From Myxococcota bacterium (GTDB lineage Bacteria > Myxococcota > JAJVIH01): a stretch of 64,000 nucleotides of DNA. The stretch spans positions 1-64,000 of the forward strand of contig JAJVIH010000029.1 of NCBI GenBank assembly GCA_022072125.1. The letters are read 5' to 3'. Positions 1 through 10,980 of the stretch are shown piece after piece (the stretch's first letter is position 1; each line of letters starts with the position of its first letter). Below the pieces are notes generated by a model, which saw only the letters and a list, made by a program, of their open reading frames with translations, had not been told where the DNA came from and searched no databases. A program made the position numbers and the translations under genes.

Positions 1-1
1 T

Positions 2-3000
2 CCGGACGGAACAGTGATCCGCAACCAGGCGCTGGTGCGCGGCGTGGAAAGCCAGGCCAGAACCGACAATCCGCTGACTCCCGCGATCAAGGGCGATGCG
101 ACGGTGGTGGTGGTGGGCCGCGGCGCCGATCTGTCGGCGGCGGTGAAAAGGGTATTCCTGGCGCGCGATTCGGGCGTCACCGGCGTGGCCGAAATTGGTG
201 ATGTGGCGCGCTACCAGATTCAGGTGGTGAACGGCGGCAATGTGGCGGCGCGGCGGGTCAAGCTGCTGGACCCAATCCCCGATGCGGGCCGTTATTTGAC
301 AGGCAGTTGCGTGGTGGATGGCCGGCGCGCCACCGATCAGAACGACGCGCCCGCGGATGGCGTGCAGTTCCTCTCCCGCGAGGGGTTGCGCGGAACCATC
401 GAGTGGCTGGTGGGCGATTTGGCGCCGGGTCAGAGCCGCGAACTGCTGTTTGACGCCGAGATCCTGCAGGAGCCCGTGATCTCGAACCAAGGCGTGGTTT
501 CCGCCGAAGGACTGCCGGAAGAACCGACCGACGCCGACGGCAATGACAGCAACGGCGATCAGCCGACGGTGCTCAGCGTGGGGCGCAACTCCATCGCTGG
601 TTTGCAGGTGATCAAGTCCGCCGAGGATCTGAATGGCGGCGTGGTGGAGTCCCTTGATGACATCCGCTTTGTGTTGACCTTGGCCAACAACAGCGGCGAG
701 CGCCTTGCCGGAGTGGAACTGCTGGACTCCATCCCCGCGCGCATGACCTTCCGCACGGGCAGCGCGCTGGCTCCCGCCGGCGTCAGTGTGGATTTCGCAC
801 CGCCGCCGCGCGGAGACAACCAGCGCGGCCTGATGCGCTTCGCCAATATCACGCTGGAGCCAGGCCAGTCGCTGGAATTCGCTTTCACTGCGCGGGTGGA
901 TGTGGACGTGAAAACCGGAGACGCCCTTGTCAACCGCGCCGCCGCCATCTGGAATACGCAGCGTGTGGAATCCAACCCCGTCACGTTGACGGCGGGCGCT
1001 GCGGTGGGCTCCGCCGGCGTGGGCGGCGTGTTGTATATCGAAACCGGCGGCGCATCCTCGGGTTACAACGGCGCGCCGCTGGCGGAAGGCGGAGATTTGC
1101 CCCTGCCGGGTTTCCAGGTGGTGCTGGAACGGGTTAACGCGGGCTCCCCCACCGGGGCCACAAGCCCGTTGCGCAAGGGTGTTTCAACGGACGCCGCCGG
1201 ACGCTTTCTGATCGGCAACGCGCCGCCGGGAAATTACGTATTGCATTATTATTCCAGCGGCGGCGCGCGTTTTGGAACCGTGTTGCTGGACGAACTCAAG
1301 GCGGGAGAGACGCGCACGCTCGATATCGCCGCGAACACCACGGGCCGCCTGTACAATGTGCGCACTGGCCAACCCATTGCGGGAGCGCGCCTGACCCTGA
1401 TTTACGATCGCGATGATCCGCGCAAGCCGGGGGAGCCCGTCGCCGCGAGCGATCTTCCCGTGGGCCAGCAGGGACAGATGACGGATTTCACAGGCTTCTA
1501 CCGCTTTGATCTGGAGCCCGGCCGCCGCTACGCGGTCCAGGTTGATCCGCCCTCGTCCGGGTTGATCTTCCCATCGTCCATCAGGCCGCCCCGCGCCGCC
1601 GCCTTCAACCCCGGCGGCGACGCCGGGGTGGATTCGCGCGCGATTCCCAGCGCTGAGGCGGACTCGCCCTATGTCATCCGTTTTCAGCTTGACACAGGCG
1701 ACGCGCAGCCCACCCGCAACCACATCCCGCTGGATCCGCTGCGCGAGTTGGTGCGCATTGAAAAGAAGGCCAACAAGCAGGAGATCACCCTGGGCGATAT
1801 CGTCACCTACGTGATCCGGCTGGACAACAAGGCGTCGTCGGACATCACGATTGATCCGTCGAGCGGACGCGGCGGCGTCTCAATCGTGGATGCGATTCCG
1901 CGCGGCTTCAAATACGTCAAGGGCAGCGCGCAATACGCCAGCGGGCTGGGGCCGCAGCGCGTGATCCTCTCCAGCGGCGATCCGGAAGGCGCGGAACTGT
2001 TGCGGTTTGGTCCCTATGTCCTGCCCGCTTCCTCCAGCGTGACCCTGCGTTACCAGCTTGTGGCGGGATCCGGCGTCAAGCCCGGCGAATACGTGAACCG
2101 CGCCATCGTGCAGGGCGATGGCGGAGCCGTCTATTCGAACGAGGCGCGCGCGACGGTTCGCGTCATCCAGGACCCCGTCTTCGATCAGAACATGATCACC
2201 GGCAAGGTCTTTTGCGACGATGATGGCGACGGTTTCCAGGATGACGGCGAGCCAGGAATTGGCGGCGCGCGCATCTACAGCGAGGAGGGAGATGAGTTGA
2301 TCACCGATGTGGCGGGCCGCTACCACATCAGCGCGCTCAACCCCGGCTACCACCTGATCAAGATTGACGCCAATTCACTGCCGCCGGGTGCGGAAATGAT
2401 CTCGGAAACCGCGTTTGGCATGAATTTCACCCGTGGCTTGAACTTCAAGGTCAACTTCGCGGCGCGTTGCCAGTGGGATCGCCTCAAGCCCCAGCGGGTG
2501 TTGCCCAGAGGGGCTTCCAGTTTTGATCCGCGCGCGGTGGTGGAGGTGTGGAAGGACCCCGCCAGCGCAGTGATTCGCGGCGAGCCGGCGGCGTTTCCAG
2601 CCGCGGAGGTGGTGGTGCGGCAAGCCGGAGAATCGCGTTCGTTCGACGACACGCGCGGGCGGCGTTTTGTCGCGCCCGCAGGCGGAAAGACTCCTCCCAT
2701 CGTCGCATACACCCGCGCCCCCGCGAAGAAACATCCGGTGAGCCGCTGGGAGTTGCTGATCGAAACACCATCGGGAGAAACCGTCTGGCGCACGGCGGGC
2801 GATGGCGCGCCGCCGGCGGAAATTCCGCTGGATGGCGCCGCGTTGCGCGCCCGCGTGACCGCTCACGGCGCGGTGTTTCTGGCGCGCTTGCGCAACCACC
2901 ATGCCCATGGCGTGACGGCGGAATCGGCGCCCGCGGCGTTCGCGCTCTACGAGGAGGGCGAACTGGAACTCTACCGCGCCAACTGGTCCCAGGGCGCTTT

Positions 3001-6000
3001 TGGCGAAGACATGACTTCGCTGGCCCCCAGCGCGGCGGCCGAATTGAGCGGATTGTCCGCCATCCTGCGCAAGGAAAATCCCGCGAATGTCTTCGCGGTG
3101 CTGGAGGCCCATACCGATTCCGCCAGCGGCGCGGACGCGGCGAAAATCCGCACGGGCAAACAACTCGAAACGGTGGCGTCGCAACTGCGGATGCTGGGCG
3201 TTCCCGCCGCCAACATCACCCTGCGCAACCTGGGCGCGGATCAACCCGTCGCGGATGACACGAATGTGCGCGGGAGGATCGCCAACCGCCGGTTCGGCAT
3301 TCGCATTCATTCATCCAGGATGGCCGGCGCGGCCCCCAGTCCGCCCCGGCCCCCGCCCGCGCTGGCGATCATCAACGGCGAAAATATCGGCATGGACGGC
3401 GCCGCATCCGCATCCCGCACGTTGGAACTGCAGCCGGGCGCCACGTTGCTGGTGAAACTGCATGACGGGGCCGGACGCGCCTGGACCCTGGCCCGCAGGC
3501 GGACCACCGGCGGCGGTTTCCAGATTGAAGAACCAGCCGCCCTCGCCCCGCGCGATGTGGTCTCCGTGGATTTACGCGGGAAGGAGATCGCCTGGGGAGC
3601 CTCGCGCGTGTCTCTGCCGCCGCGGAATCATGAATGCACGGTGTCCGGTCTGGATGTTTTTGGACGAGCCCGCCTGGAGGATGGAAAGTTGTCCGCGCCG
3701 CTGGAGATCGCCATCGCGGACGTCCCGGATGGCGCGGCGTCGTGGAGCGTGCGCATCGAGCCCGATGGCAAACCGGTTTTTTCCCGGAGCGGGACGGAAA
3801 CGCCCGCGAAGGTGATTTGGCGGGGGGAAGGATTGAACCAGGTTTCCCGGCCTGATGACACAGTGTTCCGGGCGGTATGCGAGGTTTCGCATGGCGGCGG
3901 CGTCCGGGTCAGCGTTCCTTCCGCGCCCTTTGGATTGCGTCCGCCGGAGGAAGAGGAACAGCGCGAATGGATGATTTCAGCGGATGAATTTGACGAAGGC
4001 GGCAGCGCCGTCCGCGCGCGGCTGAAATTCCGCCTGCGGGAAGCGAAAAAGATCATGGACCGTTTCCCGGCGGAGCCCTTCATCATCGAGGTTCATCACG
4101 ACGACAGCCTGCCGCCGGACAAGGCGCTGGAGTTGACCGCGGCGAGGGCGGCCGCGGTGAAAGAGACGCTGGCTGGCATGGGCGCCGCCGCGGACCGGAT
4201 GACCGCAATGGGAAAGGGCATGGAGAATCCGGTCACCGCCAACCGCGACGGCATCAGCAGGCAGGTCAACCGGCGCATTGTGATCCGAGCCGCCCGCGGC
4301 GCCGATGAAGCGCTCAAGCCCCTTCCATCGCTCGCCGCCACGCCCACGGTGACCATCGGCGATCTGCGCGCAAGCGCCGCCACGGCCCCGGTGATCGCCA
4401 TGCCCGTGCAGGCGGCGGAAGGCGCCACCATCACCGTGCGGATGGTGGACAGCCGCGGCGTCGAAACCATTGCATCCATCGCGCCGCCGGCTGATCCGGC
4501 GGGCGCCGCCGCCCGGCGCATGGAAGAACAGTTGCGCAAATCCACGGCGGCCAGTCTGGAAGTCGAATTGCCGCCCGCCGGCGTGGTGAAGTCGGATACG
4601 GTGTTCATCCGCGGCTTCACCGATCCAGCCAACCAGTTGCTGATCAACGGCCAGAAGGCGGAGATTGACGAAGATGGTTTCTTTGCGGCGGAGGTCCCGC
4701 TCCCCAAAAACACCGGCAAGCTGACCATCGCCAGCGTGGACAAGGATGGCAACGAAGCCGTGGTCGAACGCGAATACCTGGTGGAGCGGGATCGCTGGTT
4801 CCTGCTGGCGCTGGGCGATGGCCTGCTGGCGGGTTCCGGAACCCGCCTCGACGGCTTGAGCAAGGCGACCACAGCGCGCCTGGCCAACGACAGCATGCTG
4901 CTGCATGGGCGCCTGGTGCTGTATCTGCGCGGGCAGTGGGAAAGCGAGGGATTGATCAGGAAAGGCGGGCTGACGGCGCATCTCGACACCGCCAAGCAGC
5001 GGGAACGGGAGTTTTTTCAGCTTGTGGATGATCCCGACCGCTACTACCCCATCTACGGCGACTGGGCGCGGGAGCGGCGCGATGTCAACGCCCGCGACAA
5101 ACTGTACCTGCGGTTTGACGCCAACAACTCGATGGCGCTGGTGGGCAACTACCAGACCGAGTGGAATGACGCGGATCTGATGCGTTTCGAGCGCTCGTAC
5201 TACGGCGCCAAATTCGACTTCAACGAGACGCTTGCGGAACACTACAAAACCCGGGTTCGCGGTTTCGGCGCGATGGGCGATCGCGCGGTCCAGCACCGGC
5301 GTTCGGAACTCGCCTCGACCGGCGGAACGGTTTATTTCCTGCGCGATCGCTTCCTGATGGAAGGTTCGGAAGTATTGACGGCCGTGGTGCGCGACCGCGA
5401 CACCGGCATGAAGTTGTACTCCCGCCAACTGGAGCGGCAGACCGATTATGTAATTGATTACATGGAAGGCCGGGTGATTCTGAAGCAGCCGATCAATTAC
5501 GCGCTGGCCGGTGATCGCGCATTCAACGCCGCGGGCCCCCGCAATCTCGCCGGACATCCGGTGTTCATCGGCGTCGAGTATGATTTTGTATCGCCCGCAG
5601 GCAGCGATCGGGCGTCGTTCGGCCTGCACCTGCGCGAAACCTTCTTCGATACCTTGACCGTGGGCGGCGGGTATATCCGCGAGGGAAGGGGCGCGGGCGA
5701 CGACTATCACCTGATTGGCGGCGAACTGGGCCTGCAGTTCTTCAAAAAGACGCGGGTGCGCGCGGAATTCGCCCACAGCATTTCGCAGGACGCCCAGTCC
5801 TGGTACTCGGCGGATGGCGGTCTTACCTACGCGCCGATGATCGGTAACGAGGACATCAACCTGTTGTCCGCCGCCGGGCTCGACAATGGCAACGCCTTCA
5901 AGCTGACTGGCGAGGGCGAAGTGGGCGAATACATCGGCCGGTCTGGTGACTACCTGAAGTACCGCGGCTATTTCCAGAAGGTGGACCCCGGATTTTTCGC

Positions 6001-7645
6001 TGGTGCGATGCGCATCGAACAGGGGTTCCTCAAGTTCGGCGGCGAAGGTCAATACAGCATCACGGACGCGGACAGCATCGCCCTGCGCCATGACTCGTTG
6101 TGGGCGAACCGCCCTGCGGTGGGCAATGCGGCCGCGGCCGATTCATCGCGCCATATGTCGTCGGCCATATACCGGCGTAAGCAGGGCGCCTGGAACTTCG
6201 CTGGAGAGTTCGCGCATACGTACTGGAGCGATCCGGTCATCAACGGCGGCGTTCATGGCGACGCCATCGCCGGCGGCGTGGGCTACCGTTTCAACCCCAC
6301 CTGGTATGTATTCGGCGAGCAGGAAGTGGTTCTGCACGGCGATGAGTTCCGTTACCCCTCCATCGCCGATCAGTTCACCACCACGGCGGGAGTCAATGTT
6401 CAGATCACCCAGTGGCTGCAGGGCGAACTTGCGGAAAGCCTTCGTCCCTCCGGCGACAACGCCACGTCCGCCGGCCTGAAAATGAAATGGTCCGACAAGA
6501 TGGATGTCTACGCGCGCGAGCGGTTCTCGCAGCGATCCGGCCAGTTCATCAGCACCACCATTTTCGGGGCCAGCGACGAACCGGCGAAGGGCTCCCGCAC
6601 ATACGGCGAATACCAGATTGACGCCACCGGCAAGGGCAATGTGGATCGCGCCGTGCTGGGCATGAACAACCGCTGGGAGTTGTCCAGGGGCTGGTTTTTG
6701 TCGGCCAATTACGAGCGGCAGCAGGTGGTGGGCAACTACGCCGCGCTGCTCAACCCCGGCGGTCCGGAGGGGCGCGGCCTGGCCGGCGGACAATCTCCCC
6801 AGAACCTGCTGAATCCGGGACCGGCGCTGGATGGCGTGGCGACCGATCCGCTCTCCCGGTCATTCGGCCAGGCCATCCCATTGGGATTTGCTCAGGGAGA
6901 TTCCTCGCGTGATGTGCTCAGCACCGGCGTGGAGTTTCTCAAACCAAAGCTGTTGCAGACCTCGGCGCGGCTGGAGTTCCGTTACGACAATGGCGATGAG
7001 CGCTTCGGCGGATCGGATCGCTTCCAGTTTGTCACCGCCAATGGAATCCAGGCGTTTCTGAACCGCGATTTCTCGGTTTTCACCCGGCTCAACTACGTCC
7101 ACACCCACAACCTCACGCTCAGCCAGATTGAGGCGCGGGTGATGGAATTGACCACCGGCTTCGCCTTGCGTCCGGTCCGCCACGACTGGGTGCAGTTCGT
7201 GGTCAAATACACCCGGTTGATTGAAGAGGCGCCGCTGGCCCGGAATGACTTCACACCGGATTCCGCCGTGTCGGATGTCTTCAGCATCTCCCCCCTGTTT
7301 GAAACCCCGTTCCGGCTGCAGATCGCGGAGAAAGTGGCCATCAAGCACATGAAGGAAAGCCTGGACGGAACCTCCGTCAGCCCGAGCGTGACCCTGTTGT
7401 GGATCAACCGCGTCAACCTGCACCTGTGGCTGCGCAAGATTGATTTGGGCGGCGAATACCGGATGCTGACCAACTTCCTGGCGAACGACCGGGAAAGCGG
7501 CTTCCTCGCGGATATCTCCTGGCTGCCGGTCCAGTATGCCCGTGTCGCATTTGGGTATAACTGGACGCGCTTCACCGACAACGAATATTCGCGCCATGAT
7601 TTCGACGCCAGCGGGTTCTTCCTGCGGGTGAGCGGGCAATACTGA
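2..7645 (+). CDS. Giant DUF11/SdrD-like/OmpA-like outer-membrane protein (5' end cut)
   Basis: The reading frame is open to the window edge, so the start lies upstream; the GTG at 14 sits inside a DUF11-like repeat. About 2,547 codons are visible. Numbering from the GTG: DUF11-like repeats near 50-100, 200-250 and 580-650; carboxypeptidase-regulatory-like beta domains near 335-470; an SdrD B-like repeat with a Ca-loop (DDDGDGFQDDGE) near 735; two diverged OmpA_C-like segments near 1027-1095 and 1355-1430 (the second keeps an N-x-x-x-R-R-I ending); an Ig-like segment near 1525-1590; and a C-terminal 950 residues rich in alternating aromatic/polar strands ending in a terminal Tyr, as in outer-membrane barrels. 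I infer an outer-membrane-anchored surface protein whose OmpA-like parts may touch peptidoglycan. The ligand is unknown. Confidence 0.8.
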   Translation, partial: PDGTVIRNQALVRGVESQARTDNPLTPAIKGDATVVVVGRGADLSAAVKRVFLARDSGVTGVAEIGDVARYQIQVVNGGNVAARRVKLLDPIPDAGRYLTGSCVVDGRRATDQNDAPADGVQFLSREGLRGTIEWLVGDLAPGQSRELLFDAEILQEPVISNQGVVSAEGLPEEPTDADGNDSNGDQPTVLSVGRNSIAGLQVIKSAEDLNGGVVESLDDIRFVLTLANNSGERLAGVELLDSIPARMTFRTGSALAPAGVSVDFAPPPRGDNQRGLMRFANITLEPGQSLEFAFTARVDVDVKTGDALVNRAAAIWNTQRVESNPVTLTAGAAVGSAGVGGVLYIETGGASSGYNGAPLAEGGDLPLPGFQVVLERVNAGSPTGATSPLRKGVSTDAAGRFLIGNAPPGNYVLHYYSSGGARFGTVLLDELKAGETRTLDIAANTTGRLYNVRTGQPIAGARLTLIYDRDDPRKPGEPVAASDLPVGQQGQMTDFTGFYRFDLEPGRRYAVQVDPPSSGLIFPSSIRPPRAAAFNPGGDAGVDSRAIPSAEADSPYVIRFQLDTGDAQPTRNHIPLDPLRELVRIEKKANKQEITLGDIVTYVIRLDNKASSDITIDPSSGRGGVSIVDAIPRGFKYVKGSAQYASGLGPQRVILSSGDPEGAELLRFGPYVLPASSSVTLRYQLVAGSGVKPGEYVNRAIVQGDGGAVYSNEARATVRVIQDPVFDQNMITGKVFCDDDGDGFQDDGEPGIGGARIYSEEGDELITDVAGRYHISALNPGYHLIKIDANSLPPGAEMISETAFGMNFTRGLNFKVNFAARCQWDRLKPQRVLPRGASSFDPRAVVEVWKDPASAVIRGEPAAFPAAEVVVRQAGESRSFDDTRGRRFVAPAGGKTPPIVAYTRAPAKKHPVSRWELLIETPSGETVWRTAGDGAPPAEIPLDGAALRARVTAHGAVFLARLRNHHAHGVTAESAPAAFALYEEGELELYRANWSQGAFGEDMTSLAPSAAAELSGLSAILRKENPANVFAVLEAHTDSASGADAAKIRTGKQLETVASQLRMLGVPAANITLRNLGADQPVADDTNVRGRIANRRFGIRIHSSRMAGAAPSPPRPPPALAIINGENIGMDGAASASRTLELQPGATLLVKLHDGAGRAWTLARRRTTGGGFQIEEPAALAPRDVVSVDLRGKEIAWGASRVSLPPRNHECTVSGLDVFGRARLEDGKLSAPLEIAIADVPDGAASWSVRIEPDGKPVFSRSGTETPAKVIWRGEGLNQVSRPDDTVFRAVCEVSHGGGVRVSVPSAPFGLRPPEEEEQREWMISADEFDEGGSAVRARLKFRLREAKKIMDRFPAEPFIIEVHHDDSLPPDKALELTAARAAAVKETLAGMGAAADRMTAMGKGMENPVTANRDGISRQVNRRIVIRAARGADEALKPLPSLAATPTVTIGDLRASAATAPVIAMPVQAAEGATITVRMVDSRGVETIASIAPPADPAGAAARRMEEQLRKSTAASLEVELPPAGVVKSDTVFIRGFTDPANQLLINGQKAEIDEDGFFAAEVPLPKNTGKLTIASVDKDGNEAVVEREYLVERDRWFLLALGDGLLAGSGTRLDGLSKATTARLANDSMLLHGRLVLYLRGQWESEGLIRKGGLTAHLDTAKQREREFFQLVDDPDRYYPIYGDWARERRDVNARDKLYLRFDANNSMALVGNYQTEWNDADLMRFERSYYGAKFDFNETLAEHYKTRVRGFGAMGDRAVQHRRSELASTGGTVYFLRDRFLMEGSEVLTAVVRDRDTGMKLYSRQLERQTDYVIDYMEGRVILKQPINYALAGDRAFNAAGPRNLAGHPVFIGVEYDFVSPAGSDRASFGLHLRETFFDTLTVGGGYIREGRGAGDDYHLIGGELGLQFFKKTRVRAEFAHSISQDAQSWYSADGGLTYAPMIGNEDINLLSAAGLDNGNAFKLTGEGEVGEYIGRSGDYLKYRGYFQKVDPGFFAGAMRIEQGFLKFGGEGQYSITDADSIALRHDSLWANRPAVGNAAAADSSRHMSSAIYRRKQGAWNFAGEFAHTYWSDPVINGGVHGDAIAGGVGYRFNPTWYVFGEQEVVLHGDEFRYPSIADQFTTTAGVNVQITQWLQGELAESLRPSGDNATSAGLKMKWSDKMDVYARERFSQRSGQFISTTIFGASDEPAKGSRTYGEYQIDATGKGNVDRAVLGMNNRWELSRGWFLSANYERQQVVGNYAALLNPGGPEGRGLAGGQSPQNLLNPGPALDGVATDPLSRSFGQAIPLGFAQGDSSRDVLSTGVEFLKPKLLQTSARLEFRYDNGDERFGGSDRFQFVTANGIQAFLNRDFSVFTRLNYVHTHNLTLSQIEARVMELTTGFALRPVRHDWVQFVVKYTRLIEEAPLARNDFTPDSAVSDVFSISPLFETPFRLQIAEKVAIKHMKESLDGTSVSPSVTLLWINRVNLHLWLRKIDLGGEYRMLTNFLANDRESGFLADISWLPVQYARVAFGYNWTRFTDNEYSRHDFDASGFFLRVSGQY

Positions 7646-7746
7646 TACAGACGCCTCTTGCGCGGGCGCGAACCGCCTGCATGTGATTGCTTTGGCTTTC
7701 ATCCAGGGGTATTCTTTTACGCAGGCCCATGCAGGATAGGTATATC

Positions 7747-9234
7747 ATGGCGGAACCAGCGGAAGTCCGGAATATCAAGGTACTGGTCGTGGATGACGAG
7801 GCGATGATCCGCGAGATTCTCACTGATTTCCTGGAAGTCGAGGGATACGTGGTTCACGCCGCCGGCAATGGCCGGGAAGCCATCGAGGCCCTGGATCGCG
7901 AGCCTTACGACCTGGTGCTGTCCGACCTGAAAATGCCGGAACTCGACGGCCTCGCCCTGCTGTCCCATATCCATGAGCGCGAACTGGACCCGGTGGTGGT
8001 GATGATGACCGGCTTCGGCACGGTGGAGACCGCCATCGAGGCGATGAAAAAGGGCGCCTTCGATTATATCCTCAAGCCGTTCAAGGTGGAGGAAGTGATC
8101 CAGGTGATGGAGCGCGGCCTCGAACGCAAGCGCCTGATCCGCGAGAATATCCAGCTCAAGGAAGCGGTCACCCTGTACAAACTCACCGAGGCGATTGGCT
8201 CCACGCTGTCGCTGAACCGCGTCCTCGATCTGGCGATGAAGGTGGTGGAAGACGAGCTTTCGCCGGATTTCACCGCGTTGTGCTACCGGGACAAGCCATC
8301 CCGGCCCATCGAACTCCGCCTCACCCGGACGCCGAAGAGCGGCGGACTCAAACTGACCTTGGGCGAGGAGCATTTCGGCCGCCTGCAACAATTCGTGGAC
8401 GCGGACGCGCCGATTCTGCTGAACAACGAACATGTGGGTATCGTGCTGGAAGGCGCGGGCGAGGATGTGGCCCGTGCGCGGTCCTTCATGGCCGTTCCCC
8501 TGCGCATGGACGGCAAACTCAGCGGCTACCTGTGCGTGGGCAGCGCCAACCCCAACCGCCGCTACAACGAGGGGCAGCGCCGCCTGCTGGCGATTATCGG
8601 CTCCAAGGCGGGCATCGCCATTGACAACGCCCGTTTGTACGAAGACCTCAAGCGCATGTTCCGCGAGACCATCCAGGGGCTCGCCATGGCGCTGGAGGCC
8701 AAGGATGATTACACCCGCGGCCATTCCGACCGGGTGACCGAGTATAGCCGCATGATCGCCATCGGCATGAAGCTGCCCCAGCGCGACGTGGAAATCATCA
8801 CCAATTCGGGCCTGATGCACGACATTGGCAAAATGGGCATCGCGCCGGAGGAGTTGCACAAACCGGGCAAGCTCACCGACGACGAATACGAGCGCCTGAA
8901 GAAACACCCGGAAATGGGCGCGCGCATCCTGGGCCCGGTGTCCTTCCTGGAAGAAGTGGTGCCCGGAGTGATTCACCACCATGAACGCTGGGATGGCCAG
9001 GGTTACCCCGCCGGCCTGAAGGGAGAGGAAATCCCCCTCCCCGCCCGGGTGCTGGCGGTCGCGGACGCCTACGACGCCATGACTTCTGACCGCTCCTACC
9101 GCAAGGCGCTGGGACACGACATGGCGGTCTCCGAACTGCGCAAACATTCCGGCACGCAGTTTGATCCGCGGATCGTCGAGGTCTTCATTCACGAAATCGA
9201 GCGGCTGCGGCTCGGCATGACACAGGCGGCCTGA
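7747..9234 (+). CDS. Response regulator with REC, GAF and HD-GYP domains
   Basis: Predicted c-di-GMP phosphodiesterase response regulator, 495 aa. The receiver domain (about 10-125) has D16/D17, phospho-acceptor D60, T88 and K110. A GAF domain covers about 150-305, and HD-GYP about 310-480 with the HD pair at H358-D359 (HDIGK) and the H-H-H-E-x-x-D-G-x-G-Y-P motif from 410. The essential metal and GYP residues are intact, so hydrolysis of c-di-GMP is expected from the family. The start is set by AGGATAGG six bases before the ATG; earlier in-frame ATGs at 7687 and 7729 lack such a site. It lies 4 bp before the MCP gene and heads the chemosensory operon, so CheA may phosphorylate it (inference). 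Confidence 0.9.
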   Translation: MAEPAEVRNIKVLVVDDEAMIREILTDFLEVEGYVVHAAGNGREAIEALDREPYDLVLSDLKMPELDGLALLSHIHERELDPVVVMMTGFGTVETAIEAMKKGAFDYILKPFKVEEVIQVMERGLERKRLIRENIQLKEAVTLYKLTEAIGSTLSLNRVLDLAMKVVEDELSPDFTALCYRDKPSRPIELRLTRTPKSGGLKLTLGEEHFGRLQQFVDADAPILLNNEHVGIVLEGAGEDVARARSFMAVPLRMDGKLSGYLCVGSANPNRRYNEGQRRLLAIIGSKAGIAIDNARLYEDLKRMFRETIQGLAMALEAKDDYTRGHSDRVTEYSRMIAIGMKLPQRDVEIITNSGLMHDIGKMGIAPEELHKPGKLTDDEYERLKKHPEMGARILGPVSFLEEVVPGVIHHHERWDGQGYPAGLKGEEIPLPARVLAVADAYDAMTSDRSYRKALGHDMAVSELRKHSGTQFDPRIVEVFIHEIERLRLGMTQAA

Positions 9235-9238
9235 AAGC

Positions 9239-10480
9239 ATGCAAAAAGGAATATTCATCAGCAACATGGCGGTAGCGCTGGTATCCGCCATCCTCATGAT
9301 GTTTTTCGCGGAGAAGGGGGGGGGATGGGCGGTCATGGGCGTGGTGCTGGCGGTGCTCCTCGCCGCATTCGTCTCCTCCATGGTGTCTTCATACGCCAAC
9401 CGCAAGATGGAAATGCTGGCGGATATCGCCGCGCGGATAGGCCAGGGCGACCTGACCGCGCGGGTGGATACCCTTCAGGGGCTCAATTCAAAGGACGAAT
9501 TCGGGAAGCTGGCCAGCAGCATCCAGTCCATGCTCGACAAACTGCGCACCCTGGTGGCGCAGATTTCCGACACCTCCGAGGAGTTGGGACAAAGCTCCCG
9601 CCAGCTTGAGCCGCGGGTCGCCGAAGTCAAAAAAGGCAACGAAACCGTCGGCGCGCTGATGAAGGAAATCGAGGAAGCGGCGGTGCAGCAGCGGAATATG
9701 ATCCGCGATATTTCGCAGACGCTCAGCCGCATGGCCCGTTCCATCGGCGATGCGGCGCTGTCCGCCAACGACGGCGCGCGGCAGGGCATCAGCGCTTCGG
9801 AGGCGGTGCAGGGCGGCACCCACGACGCCCGGCAGACCGTCGCCACCATTCAGGCGGTGTTCCAGCGCGTGGAACAGTCGGTCTCGCGCGTGGAACAGTT
9901 CAACCAGAAGAGCACCGAGATCAACAAGTTCAGCATGTTGATCACTCACGTCGCCCAGCAGACCAACCTGCTGGCGCTCAACGCCTCTATTGAAGCGGCG
10001 CGCGCGGGCGAAAACGGCCGTGGTTTCGCGGTGGTCGCCGAGGAAATCCGCAAGCTGGCGGCCAATACCTCGAAATCGGCGGAACAGATCAACCGCGTGG
10101 TGGAAGAACTGAAGGCGGAGAGCGACGGCGCGCTCAAGGCCCTGCGCGAAGGTCAGGCGGAACTGGCCAAGGGGCGCGCCGAAATGGAGCGCCTGATCGC
10201 CAATCTGGAGCACGTCGTCCAGAAGGTCCGCGACACCGCCAAGGTCATCGAACCCATCTCCATCAACGCCCAGGAACAGCTTCGCGACGCGGAAAAGATC
10301 GTGACTTCCATGGAGGAGGTCAGCACCTTTGTCAGCGGCAATGAACGGGCGACCCGCATTGTGTTGACCAATACCGGCGACCAGACCGCCAGCATCGAAG
10401 ATATCGCCGAAATGGCGCATGCCCTCAATCAGCTCGCCCGCAAGCTGGAGGACGGGGTCAGCCGGTTCGCCATCCGATGA
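9239..10480 (+). CDS. Methyl-accepting chemotaxis protein with almost no periplasmic domain
   Basis: A 413-aa chemoreceptor. Two hydrophobic segments (about 8-24 and 29-48) are separated by only a few residues including GGG, so there is practically no periplasmic sensor. A HAMP domain follows (about 50-105), then a long coiled-coil signalling domain whose hairpin tip is recognisable near 239-270 ([18 protein letters not shown], then [10 protein letters not shown]). It should form a ternary complex with the CheW and CheA encoded just downstream. The stop overlaps the CheW start by 4 bp (ATGA). The input is probably membrane state, cytoplasmic, or from a partner protein. Whether methylation sites exist cannot be told from sequence alone, and no CheR or CheB gene is present in the window. 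Confidence 0.92.
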   Translation: MQKGIFISNMAVALVSAILMMFFAEKGGGWAVMGVVLAVLLAAFVSSMVSSYANRKMEMLADIAARIGQGDLTARVDTLQGLNSKDEFGKLASSIQSMLDKLRTLVAQISDTSEELGQSSRQLEPRVAEVKKGNETVGALMKEIEEAAVQQRNMIRDISQTLSRMARSIGDAALSANDGARQGISASEAVQGGTHDARQTVATIQAVFQRVEQSVSRVEQFNQKSTEINKFSMLITHVAQQTNLLALNASIEAARAGENGRGFAVVAEEIRKLAANTSKSAEQINRVVEELKAESDGALKALREGQAELAKGRAEMERLIANLEHVVQKVRDTAKVIEPISINAQEQLRDAEKIVTSMEEVSTFVSGNERATRIVLTNTGDQTASIEDIAEMAHALNQLARKLEDGVSRFAIR

Positions 10481-10974
10481 ATGACGCGCCCAAGATTGTC
10501 GTGGCCATTGGCGGCTCCACCTATTTTGTGGATGTCAACCAGGTGGAGAGGGTGATCATCCTGGAAAAGGTGTCGCCGGCGCCGCTGGCGCCCGCGGCGG
10601 TGGCGGGCATCGCCGTGGATCGCGGCAATGTGGTGACGCTGTTTGATCTGGACGCCTGGGTGAAAAAAAGCGCTCCTGCTTCTCCGCCGCGGATGGCCAT
10701 GGTGCTCCGGCGCGGCGACCGCAACCTGGCGATTGTCATCAACGAAGTGCTCGGCACGGCGGGATTCGAGAGTTTACGCGAGGGCGTGCAGTCCCCAGCG
10801 GCGGAACTGCTGGGCGAAAGTCTGGTCAATCTGGGGGAGGTGCGGGAACGTCCCATGACCGATTGGGGCGGAGCGCTGGAACTTGATGTGAACCGGGTGA
10901 TGGATGATATTGTCATCAAGATAGCGAGCATTGTGGATGCACGCGTCCGCTGGCGCAATCCGGGGGCGAACTGA
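10477..10974 (+). CDS. cheW: CheW-like coupling protein
   Basis: A 165-aa single CheW domain. The early [20 protein letters not shown] strand pattern, the middle V-T-L-F-D-L-D segment and the late LVNLGEV segment fit the double beta-barrel fold that links receptor tips to CheA. It starts in the last codons of the MCP gene (ATGA overlap) and ends 6 bp before the CheY-like gene. It is slightly diverged from flagellar CheW, as is common in accessory chemosensory systems. The role is assigned from fold and context. Confidence 0.85.
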   Translation: MNDAPKIVVAIGGSTYFVDVNQVERVIILEKVSPAPLAPAAVAGIAVDRGNVVTLFDLDAWVKKSAPASPPRMAMVLRRGDRNLAIVINEVLGTAGFESLREGVQSPAAELLGESLVNLGEVRERPMTDWGGALELDVNRVMDDIVIKIASIVDARVRWRNPGAN

Positions 10975-10980
10975 GGGAAT

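Noticed and set aside
3977-6091. Minus-strand open frame of about 700 codons inside the giant outer-membrane gene
   Set aside because: Antisense to a gene with clear domains; its own translation has no recognisable motif and reflects high GC codon bias.
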